A stretch of DNA of 34,512 nucleotides, taken from contig JAPOQV010000675.1 of assembly GCA_026710565.1 (NCBI GenBank), positions 1 through 34,512 on the forward strand, in the 5' to 3' direction. Under the pieces are notes generated by a model. It was not told the origin of the DNA, did no database searches, and saw only the letters and a program-made list of their open reading frames with translations. This document shows positions 19,810-26,673 of the stretch, piece after piece. Every line of letters begins with the position of its first letter. Within the stretch, counting starts at the first letter, position 1. The stretch comes from Spirochaetaceae bacterium. GTDB lineage: Bacteria; Spirochaetota; Spirochaetia; SZUA-6; Bin103. A program made the translations under genes and the position numbers.

Positions 19810-20998
19810 GGAGCGCCGCCACGCCCGGCAGGATACGGCCTTCGAGCAGTTCCAGCGACGCGCCGCCGCCGGTCGAGACGTGATCGATGCCGGCGTCGAT
19901 GCCGAGCGCCTGCAGGGCGGCGACCGAGTCGCCGCCGCCGACCACGGTGTGCGCGGGGCTGTCGACGACGGCCCGGGCGACCGCCAGCGTGCCGTGCCGA
20001 AACCGGTCGATCTCGGCAACGCCCATCGGACCGTTCCAGAGGACGGTCCCGGCCGTGGCGATCCGGTCACCGAACGCGCGCGCGGTCCGCGGGCCGATGT
20101 CCACTCCGGCCAGCCCGTCCGGAATGTCGCGGGTGCCGACCGGAACCGCGTCCCGTGCAGCCGCGGCGGCGTCGATCGGCGGCGCGGCGGCCACGTGATC
20201 GGCCGGCAGGAGCACCGGCACGCCCCGCGACGAAGCTGCGTCGAGGAGCTCCCGGGCAGTGCCGACCGCATCCTCCTCCAGGAGCGACGCGCCGACGTTC
20301 ACACCCTGAGCGGCCAGAAAGGTGTAGGCCATGCCGCCACCGATCAGGATGGCGTCGACCCGCTCCAGGAGGTTGCGCAGGACGTCGATCTTGGAGGACA
20401 CCTTGGCGCCGCCCACGGCCAGCACGAACGGGGTGTCAGGACAGGTCAGGAGGCTTCCCAGCTCCTCCACCTCGCGCTGCATCAGCAGTCCCGCACCTTT
20501 CGCATCGGCCTGCATGAGGTCCGGCACCCCGACGGTCGAGGCATGTGCGCGATGCGCGGCACCGAACGCGTCGTTGACGTAGACCTCTCCGAGCCGCGCC
20601 AGACGCGTGGCGAAGCCGTCGTCGTTGGCTTCCTCGCCGGGATGGAAGCGGACGTTGTCGAGCATCAGGACCTCGCCCGCGCGGAGCCGGGCGGCCGCGC
20701 GCTCGACCCCCGCTCCCACGCAGTCGTCCGCCGCGCTCACGGCGCCCGGCAGCAGCTCGCCGAGGCGCTGTGCCACCGGTGCCATGCGCAGCCGCTCCTG
20801 GCGGGTGCCCGCCGGGCGGCCCAGGTGGCTCACCAGCACCAGCCGCGAGCCGTGCTGATCCAGCACGGCCCGGATGGTCGGAAGCGTCGCACGGATGCGC
20901 GCGTCGTCGGCGACCCGCCCGCCGGCCAGCGGGACGTTGAAGTCGACCCGCATCAGGACCGTACGCTCACGCAGGTCCAGGTCGTCCAGGCCGAGCAT
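19802..20998 (-). CDS. pgk: Phosphoglycerate kinase
   Basis: The start at ATG 20998 gives 398 residues and the correct N-terminus ([18 protein letters not shown]). The substrate-side residues are visible ([27 protein letters not shown]), and so are the nucleotide-side motifs ([47 protein letters not shown]). The enzyme makes ATP from 1,3-bisphosphoglycerate. It is followed by tpiA with an overlap, so the two glycolytic enzymes are coupled. Confidence 0.98.
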   Translation of the reverse strand: MLGLDDLDLRERTVLMRVDFNVPLAGGRVADDARIRATLPTIRAVLDQHGSRLVLVSHLGRPAGTRQERLRMAPVAQRLGELLPGAVSAADDCVGAGVERAAARLRAGEVLMLDNVRFHPGEEANDDGFATRLARLGEVYVNDAFGAAHRAHASTVGVPDLMQADAKGAGLLMQREVEELGSLLTCPDTPFVLAVGGAKVSSKIDVLRNLLERVDAILIGGGMAYTFLAAQGVNVGASLLEEDAVGTARELLDAASSRGVPVLLPADHVAAAPPIDAAAAARDAVPVGTRDIPDGLAGVDIGPRTARAFGDRIATAGTVLWNGPMGVAEIDRFRHGTLAVARAVVDSPAHTVVGGGDSVAALQALGIDAGIDHVSTGGGASLELLEGRILPGVAALHG

Positions 20999-21004
20999 CC
21001 CCGA

Positions 21005-21040
21005 TGCCGTGTGCGTACGGGCTGCCGTGTGCGTGCGGGC
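21005..21040. repeat. 18-bp tandem duplication upstream of pgk
   Basis: TGCCGTGTGCGTACGGGC (21005-21022) and a copy with one change (21023-21040) lie in the 53-base corC-pgk gap, directly before the pgk start. Confidence 0.85.
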
Positions 21041-21051
21041 TGCCGCGCCGC

Positions 21052-21945
21052 TCACGCGGAACGGTCCTGGTCCGCTTCGGCCCCCGGTTCCTTGCGCAGG
21101 ACGATCTTCACCCGCGTGATGCGGCGGCCGTCCATCCCCTGGATCACGAAATCGGCGCCGCCGTAGCGCTTGGTTTCGTAGATGACCGGGATCTTCCCGA
21201 ACAGGTCGAAGACGAAACCGCCGAGCGTGTTGAACTCTTCGGTCGGCAGCTCCAGCGTCAGCCCGAAGTCGTCGAGCTCGTCCAGACCCACCCGTGCGTC
21301 GCACAGGTAGACGCCGGCACCGAGCTTGAGGACCTCCTCGCTCTCATTGTCGAACTCGTCCTGAATGTCGCCGACGATCTCCTCGAGCACGTCCTCCATG
21401 CAGGCGATCCCGGAGGTTCCTCCGTACTCGTCCGTGACGATCGCCAGATGCACCCTGCGGCGCTGGAACTCGTGCAGCAACTCGTCGACACGCTTGCTCT
21501 CGGGCACGAAGTAGGGCTTGCGCATCGCCTTGCCGGCATTTACGACCTTGTCGTCGTTCGCGGCAGTGCCGCCGTTCACGACCTTGTCGTCGTTCACGAC
21601 CCTGTCGTCGTTCACATTCCGGCCATTGCCGCCGATCTGGCCCAGCAGGTCCTTCGCGTACAGCACGCCGATCACGTCGTCGACCGTCTTGTGATACACC
21701 GGCAGCCGGGAGTGGCCGCTGGTCGTGATGGTCTCCATCAGCTCCTCCGGCGTGGCATCCACCGGCACGAACACCACGTCCGGACGCGGCACCATGATGT
21801 CCTTGACGGTCGTCGAGGAGAGCTGCACCACGCCGTCGATCATCTCCCGTGCGTGCGGGCCGAGATCGTCGAGCCTCCGCTCCTCCTCCGAAGGCTTGCG
21901 GAGAAGCCGGTCCAGGATGCTCATGAGGCGGTGCAGGATGCCCAT
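21052..21945 (-). CDS. corC: CorC/TlyC-type CBS-domain protein with repeat-expanded linker
   Basis: Two starts are possible: ATG 21945 (297 residues; overlaps ybeY by 25 bases) or ATG 21924 (290 residues; ATGA overlap). There is no membrane DUF21 domain, so this is the short, soluble CorC/TlyC form. CBS1 (about 45-103) carries [14 protein letters not shown] and [26 protein letters not shown]2 (about 142-205) carries [31 protein letters not shown] CorC_HlyC domain follows, ending [14 protein letters not shown]. Between the CBS domains lies an insertion of six-residue repeats ([12 protein letters not shown]). Order phoH-ybeY-corC matches the E. coli ybeZ-ybeY-ybeX operon. Roles in divalent-cation handling or ribosome maturation are discussed for the family. 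Confidence 0.93.
   Translation of the reverse strand: MGILHRLMSILDRLLRKPSEEERRLDDLGPHAREMIDGVVQLSSTTVKDIMVPRPDVVFVPVDATPEELMETITTSGHSRLPVYHKTVDDVIGVLYAKDLLGQIGGNGRNVNDDRVVNDDKVVNGGTAANDDKVVNAGKAMRKPYFVPESKRVDELLHEFQRRRVHLAIVTDEYGGTSGIACMEDVLEEIVGDIQDEFDNESEEVLKLGAGVYLCDARVGLDELDDFGLTLELPTEEFNTLGGFVFDLFGKIPVIYETKRYGGADFVIQGMDGRRITRVKIVLRKEPGAEADQDRSA
21539..21610 (-). repeat. 18-bp in-frame tandem repeat in the corC inter-CBS linker
   Basis: Four 18-bp units run from 21539 to 21610. Units 1, 3 and 4 are nearly identical (plus strand TTCACGACCTTGTCGTCG with one-base changes); unit 2 (21557-21574) is diverged. They code the NDDKVV-type hexapeptides. Confidence 0.93.
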
Positions 21946-22511
21946 GGCAGAGACTCCAGGAGCCGGCGCTGCTCCCGCAACATCGGCTCGTCCGCGATGT
22001 CGCCGTCCCCGTGGTCCCGGCCCAGCAGGTGCAGGATCCCGTGCAACAGCAGCTCGCGGAGCTCGGTCGCCTCGGGGAGGTTGCGGCGCTGCGCCTGCCG
22101 GCGGGCGGTGTCGAGCGAGATCACCACGTCGCCCAAGACCGAGCCGGGGCCGACGGTCGGGTCCTGCTCGAAGGACAACACGTCGGTCGGCGCGTCGATT
22201 CCGCGGAAGCGGAGGTTCAGGTCGCGCATGAACCGGTCGTCGCACAGCAGCACCGACAACTCCGCGGAGCTTCGGCCGAGCGCGTCCAGCGCGTCCGCGG
22301 CGAAACGGACCAGCGCGGCCCGGTCGCCGCCGGCGGGAGCGCGCCCGCGGTCGGCCACGCCGATCTCCACGCGCCCGTCCGCCACGGGCATGGTCGCGAC
22401 AGGCATGGTCGCGACAGGCATGGTCGCGACCAGCAGGGCGCGCGGGTCGCCGGCGCTGCCAGAGGTGGCCGACCGGCCCGTACTCGGAGGTTGCTCGGGA
22501 TCTTCCATCAT
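21921..22511 (-). CDS. ybeY: Endoribonuclease YbeY (rRNA maturation)
   Basis: The product is 196 residues from ATG 22511. The zinc motif HGILHLLGRDHG (His157, His161, His167) identifies the family, as do the preceding MRDLNLRFRGIDAPTDVLSF and LGDVVISLDTA. YbeY acts in 16S rRNA 3'-end maturation and ribosome quality control in the cytosol. The first 45 residues are not part of the known fold and include VATMP repeated three times. Because Met occurs in each repeat, translation could also begin inside the repeat. It lies ten bases after phoH and overlaps corC. Confidence 0.95.
   Translation of the reverse strand: MMEDPEQPPSTGRSATSGSAGDPRALLVATMPVATMPVATMPVADGRVEIGVADRGRAPAGGDRAALVRFAADALDALGRSSAELSVLLCDDRFMRDLNLRFRGIDAPTDVLSFEQDPTVGPGSVLGDVVISLDTARRQAQRRNLPEATELRELLLHGILHLLGRDHGDGDIADEPMLREQRRLLESLPWASCTAS
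22387..22431 (-). repeat. 15-bp in-frame tandem repeat in the ybeY N-terminus
   Basis: Three copies of GGCATGGTCGCGACA (plus strand; 22387-22401, 22402-22416, 22417-22431, the last with one change) code VATMP repeats. Each holds the 8-base palindrome GTCGCGAC. Confidence 0.95.
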
Positions 22512-22521
22512 CAAAGCGGCA

Positions 22522-23487
22522 TCAGGACGGGCGGTCCGCATCGGCCGGCGCGGTTTCGTAGGCTTGCACGATCTTGCGCACCAGTGGATGGCGTACCACG
22601 TCTTCCCTGTCGAAGTAAATGAAACCAATTTCCCCGACGTGTGCCAAGAGCTCCGTGATCTGCAGTAATCCGCTGTCACGCCGGCGGGGCAGGTCGATCT
22701 GGGTGATGTCCCCGGTGATCACGATGCGCGAACCCTCGCCCATGCGTGTCAGGAACATCTTCATCTGCTCACGAGTGGTGTTCTGCGCCTCGTCGAGGAT
22801 GACATAGGCGTCGGCCAGCGTGCGACCGCGCATGTAGGCCAGCGGCGCCACCTCGATGGTGCCGGCCTGCTCCATGCGGCGCAGCACGTCGGCGGGCAGC
22901 AACGCCTGCATGGCGTCGTACAGGGGGCGCAGGTACGGCTCGATCTTGTGCTCCAGGTCCCCCGGCAGGTAGCCCAGGCTCTCACCGGCCTCCACCACCG
23001 GCCGGGTGACGATCATCCGGCGAAACTGCCGGCTGCCCACCGCCCGCAGCGCGTCGGCCACCGCCAGGTAGGTCTTGCCGGTACCCGCGGGGCCGACCGC
23101 AATCACCAGGTCACGCTTGGCCATCAGCTCCAGGTAGCGCGCCTGGTTGGCGCCGCGCGGGGCCACCTGACGCAGCCCCTTCGGGATCGACAGGTGCCGA
23201 TCCGGTCCGGTTGCGACCGACGGTTCCTCGATGCGCCGGTAGATCGAGCGGATCACCTCCGGTCCCGGTTCGAGCCCCAGCCGTGCGCGGTCGCGCAACT
23301 CGCCGAGCAACGCCGCGAACGTCTTGCGGGTCGCCGAATCGTCGGTGGCCAGCATGATCCGGTTGCCCTGCGAGTAGACCGGGCTGCTCAACAACTCCTC
23401 GAGAACCCTCAGGTTCCGGTCGTTGGCTCCGCACACGTCACTCAGAACACCGGCATCGTCCAGGACGACCGCGAGCGGCTTCCCCAT
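22522..23487 (-). CDS. phoH: PhoH-family ATPase/RNA-associated protein
   Basis: The 321-residue product starts at ATG 23487. The P-loop GPAGTGKT is at 132-139 and the Walker B is [12 protein letters not shown] (about 225-236), followed by [26 protein letters not shown], all diagnostic of PhoH (YbeZ). The N-terminal part ([22 protein letters not shown]) resembles the usual KH-like or NTD segment. It works with YbeY in rRNA processing in several bacteria. The start has no visible Shine-Dalgarno and is preceded immediately by an inverted repeat. Confidence 0.95.
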   Translation of the reverse strand: MGKPLAVVLDDAGVLSDVCGANDRNLRVLEELLSSPVYSQGNRIMLATDDSATRKTFAALLGELRDRARLGLEPGPEVIRSIYRRIEEPSVATGPDRHLSIPKGLRQVAPRGANQARYLELMAKRDLVIAVGPAGTGKTYLAVADALRAVGSRQFRRMIVTRPVVEAGESLGYLPGDLEHKIEPYLRPLYDAMQALLPADVLRRMEQAGTIEVAPLAYMRGRTLADAYVILDEAQNTTREQMKMFLTRMGEGSRIVITGDITQIDLPRRRDSGLLQITELLAHVGEIGFIYFDREDVVRHPLVRKIVQAYETAPADADRPS

Positions 23488-23504
23488 ATCGCGACGGTCG
23501 CGAT
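23488..23504 (-). promoter_or_regulatory. Inverted repeat directly before the phoH start
   Basis: ATCGCGA (23488-23494) and TCGCGAT (23498-23504) pair perfectly with a three-base loop and fill most of the 24-base lptD-phoH gap. The stem ends at the phoH ATG, where a ribosome-binding site would be, so it could limit translation or be a protein-binding site. Confidence 0.45.
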
Positions 23505-23511
23505 CGTAGTG

Positions 23512-26500
23512 TCAGCGCTCCTCGATGTCGATACCCTGGCGATCGATGCGGAAGCTCGAGTACAGCTCCGGGACCGGCAGCCAGCGAACTTCCACCGAGA
23601 GGGCCGGGGTCCAGACGATGCGCGGCTCTTCCCGGTCGGTGTCAGGATTGTACTCCACGTGCTGTTCCGGGCGGCCCTGGTAGGCCAGCGACAGGTTCCA
23701 GTCGCCCAACCGGTGCAACGCCTCGATGCGCAGCGACTCCAGCTTGAACGCCGAGGCGATCCGGTCTTCGGAGTTCAGCAGGTTGAACGACCGCGCCAGA
23801 TCCACGATCGGGTTGACCCACCGCTCGCCGGCCTGCTCGGCCGTGCCGGGCAGGTAGCGGTACAGGTGCCGATTGACCGAGCTCGACCTGAAGGAGAGGT
23901 CGAGGAACCGGTGAATCCGTACGCCCAGCCGCAGATCGAACGAGAACGAGTTGTCGCGTACGAACGCCTCCGGGTCGACGGCCAGTCGGGTCTGCACGCC
24001 GGCATCCAGCCGTATCCGGTTCCTCCAGAGCGCGATCGTCCCCGTGTCCAACCGGTACCCGACCGCCACCTGCGTCGGACGCAGATCCGGCCGGCCGTCG
24101 GGAAGAGGATCGCCGAAAGGATCGAGCGGCTCACGGACCGCCGCGGTCACCGTACCGGTCACCCCGAAGGCATTCGCCTGAGTGCTGAGGCGCTCCAGGC
24201 GCTGGTGCTCGTCCAGGCGGAATGACTGGGTGACCGACGCGTTCGAGTCGAAGCGCACGGTTCCACGCCCATCCAACGGTGTGGGCTTGAGTTGCCCGGC
24301 GTCGGCTCCGTCCTCCTGCTCGACGACGCCGCCGCGCAGCGTCATGGAGAACGGCCCGACGCCCGCTTCCAGGCGGCCGTCGGCGGCCAGCCGCCGTGGG
24401 GGCAGATCGACCCCTGCGCCCACGCGGGTGCGGATGCCGGTGACCGCGAACGCCGCGTCCGCCCCCGCTCGATGAGTGAGGACCCTGTCCCGGTCCCACG
24501 CCGGGCCACGCACCAGTGGATCGCCGGTGTCGAGATCCATGCGCACGTCATGCAGCAGGAGACCCACTCCGTACGAGAGGCTTGACCCCGACCACGCGGG
24601 CACGGACAGCAGCGGCCGCAGGCTGAGCGTGTTGTTCAGCCGCAGTCGAGCGCTGGTCCTGCTCAGGTCGGACCGCTCCAACTGCTCGGCGAGCTCCGGC
24701 TCGATGCCGTCCGCCTGCCCGGCATGCACCTGGTAGCTTGCCGTCTCGACGAGCGCGCCGTTCAGAGCGACGACGCGGTCGAGTGCGGAGACGGAGTAGC
24801 TGACCTGCCCGGTAGCGCGCGTGTCGACGCGGGAGTGGAGGATGTCCAGATCGACCTGATCGCGCGTGGCGACCGGTTCGTCATCGAAGCGGTGATCGAC
24901 CGACAGGACCGGGCGCACCGAGTAGCCGACCTCGCCGGCAAACCCGCCGCCATCCGCTGCCCAGCGGAACAGCGAGCCCGATGCGACCGCCGCGGCCGCC
25001 GGCAGCGTCAGCGTCTCGGGATAGTAGAAACGGCGTGTGGGAGAAGCGGCCTGCAGCCGGTCGAGCGCCGACGGCACGCCGGCCGATGGCGGCTCGGTGC
25101 GGCTGCCCCAGAGCCAGCTCGCGGAGAGCGTGGGAAACGTCAGCGTCCGCAACGCCGGGCTGGCGAGCAGCGGATGCAGGGACAAATCGCCTCCGAGCCG
25201 CCACTCCAGCCGGTCGCGCGCGGGGGACGGGGTCAACGGACCCTGCGGCAGTCCCAGCAGTCCTCCGGTCGGCAGGTCGTGAGCCCGGCCCAGGAAGTCG
25301 GTGGTGAAGCCCGGATCGGAGAACAGCTCGAAGCTGCCCTGCACCGAGCCGAGCGCGCCGCGGTACGAGACCTCCGTCTCCAGCCCGTAGCGCAGCGGCA
25401 CCCGGGCGCCCAGGATCGTGGTCGTGTCCCAGTGCGAGACCAGCTCGCCGTCCGCACCCTGCAGGTACGGCGTGTAGCCGACGCCCGGCCGGGGGTCGAA
25501 GACCAGCGCCCGTGAAGCGGCGACGCCCCCGAACAGCGACACGCCGCCGAACCGCCCCTTGACCCCGGCGAATACGCCCAGACGGCTGTACAGGTCAGCC
25601 ATCAACGCCAAGACGCCGGGATCCGCTTCCGCCGGTCCGGCGCCCGCACGGACCGGCAGCAGGAACAGCCCGCGGCGCTGATCCGTGTACGGAGCCTCGC
25701 GGGAGCTCCTCTGCAGGAACGACAAGGACTCGCCGTCGGGGGCCTTGCGCCCCAGCAGGTAGGTGGTGGTCTGCAGATAGGTGCCCTCGCGGCGGCGCTG
25801 CCCGATCGCCGGGTGGAAGAAGAGCCTGCCGCCCGGACGCAGAAAGTACGGCAGGTACAGCACGGGCACCTCGCCAACGTGCAGGAACGCGTTGCGCACC
25901 GCCCACTCCTCGGGGGCCAGGATCCACAGCCGCTCCGCTTCGATGCGGTAGTTGGGGCGGTCCGGATCCTCGGACGAGGTGACGGCCGCCTCCTCCAGCA
26001 CCACCGTATCGTCCTCACGCCGCGTGATCGCCTGCCCGGAGTAGGTAAAGGTCACCGGCCGGTCGGCTGCCGCCGAATCCGTCGCCGCCTGCTCGATCTG
26101 GCTCGACCCGCCGTAGAAGATCCCCTCCCATCGCTCCGTGTCGACCGACAGGCTCGTCCCGCGAAACACCTCCGTCCCGTCCTCGCTCTCCACGGTGTAG
26201 ACCACCGATCCGGCCGCCGTGAGGCTGTGGCGTTCGCGGTGGTAGTCGACCCGGTCGGCGGTGATGGTGTGCCGGGCACCGGTGTCGGCGTCCACGGCGG
26301 CGATGACGACCTCGCCCTGCAGCACCAGGGAGGTCTCCCCGCGCTCGTCAGAGCGGTAGCGCGCGGAGCGAGCCGACCGCACCGTTATCCCGGAACCCGA
26401 CCCGGCCGCGGACGGCTCGCCGGGACGAGGAAGCCCGTAGTGATCCCGTAGCCGCTGACGCCGCTCGGCCGGGTCACCGCCGTCCGGCAGGCCGAGCTGG

Positions 26501-26673
26501 CGCAGCCACGCGGCAAGCTCCGCCGCACTGGCCGTGTCGATGTCGATCGCCAGGGTCTCGGCGAACAGCGGGTCGTCGCTGGTGGCCGGCGGGCTCTGCG
26601 CGACCACCGCCGTCGCGACGGCTACCGCAAGCAGGAACGCCAGCGGGACCGCCGGCAGGCGGCAAGCGCTCAC
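23512..26673 (-). CDS. lptD: LPS-assembly outer-membrane protein LptD
   Basis: GTG 26673 overlaps the uvrA stop (GTGA) and starts a 1053-residue protein with a signal peptide (about 9-25, ending AVVAQ). Residues 46-80 form a SAP-like helix pair (ASAAELAAWLRQLGLP). The OstA/LptA-like beta-jellyroll follows (about 95-265; VLQGEVVIAAVDADTGARH, HTITADRVDYHRERHSL). Then come the LptD signature region (VPVLYLPYFLRPGGRLFFHP) and a large barrel. I find no Cys after residue 4, so the disulfides of E. coli LptD are absent. Adjacent uvrA-lptD is an order I recall from Treponema. The family inserts LPS into the outer leaflet; in spirochaetes the cargo may differ. Confidence 0.92.
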   Translation of the reverse strand: MSACRLPAVPLAFLLAVAVATAVVAQSPPATSDDPLFAETLAIDIDTASAAELAAWLRQLGLPDGGDPAERRQRLRDHYGLPRPGEPSAAGSGSGITVRSARSARYRSDERGETSLVLQGEVVIAAVDADTGARHTITADRVDYHRERHSLTAAGSVVYTVESEDGTEVFRGTSLSVDTERWEGIFYGGSSQIEQAATDSAAADRPVTFTYSGQAITRREDDTVVLEEAAVTSSEDPDRPNYRIEAERLWILAPEEWAVRNAFLHVGEVPVLYLPYFLRPGGRLFFHPAIGQRRREGTYLQTTTYLLGRKAPDGESLSFLQRSSREAPYTDQRRGLFLLPVRAGAGPAEADPGVLALMADLYSRLGVFAGVKGRFGGVSLFGGVAASRALVFDPRPGVGYTPYLQGADGELVSHWDTTTILGARVPLRYGLETEVSYRGALGSVQGSFELFSDPGFTTDFLGRAHDLPTGGLLGLPQGPLTPSPARDRLEWRLGGDLSLHPLLASPALRTLTFPTLSASWLWGSRTEPPSAGVPSALDRLQAASPTRRFYYPETLTLPAAAAVASGSLFRWAADGGGFAGEVGYSVRPVLSVDHRFDDEPVATRDQVDLDILHSRVDTRATGQVSYSVSALDRVVALNGALVETASYQVHAGQADGIEPELAEQLERSDLSRTSARLRLNNTLSLRPLLSVPAWSGSSLSYGVGLLLHDVRMDLDTGDPLVRGPAWDRDRVLTHRAGADAAFAVTGIRTRVGAGVDLPPRRLAADGRLEAGVGPFSMTLRGGVVEQEDGADAGQLKPTPLDGRGTVRFDSNASVTQSFRLDEHQRLERLSTQANAFGVTGTVTAAVREPLDPFGDPLPDGRPDLRPTQVAVGYRLDTGTIALWRNRIRLDAGVQTRLAVDPEAFVRDNSFSFDLRLGVRIHRFLDLSFRSSSVNRHLYRYLPGTAEQAGERWVNPIVDLARSFNLLNSEDRIASAFKLESLRIEALHRLGDWNLSLAYQGRPEQHVEYNPDTDREEPRIVWTPALSVEVRWLPVPELYSSFRIDRQGIDIEER

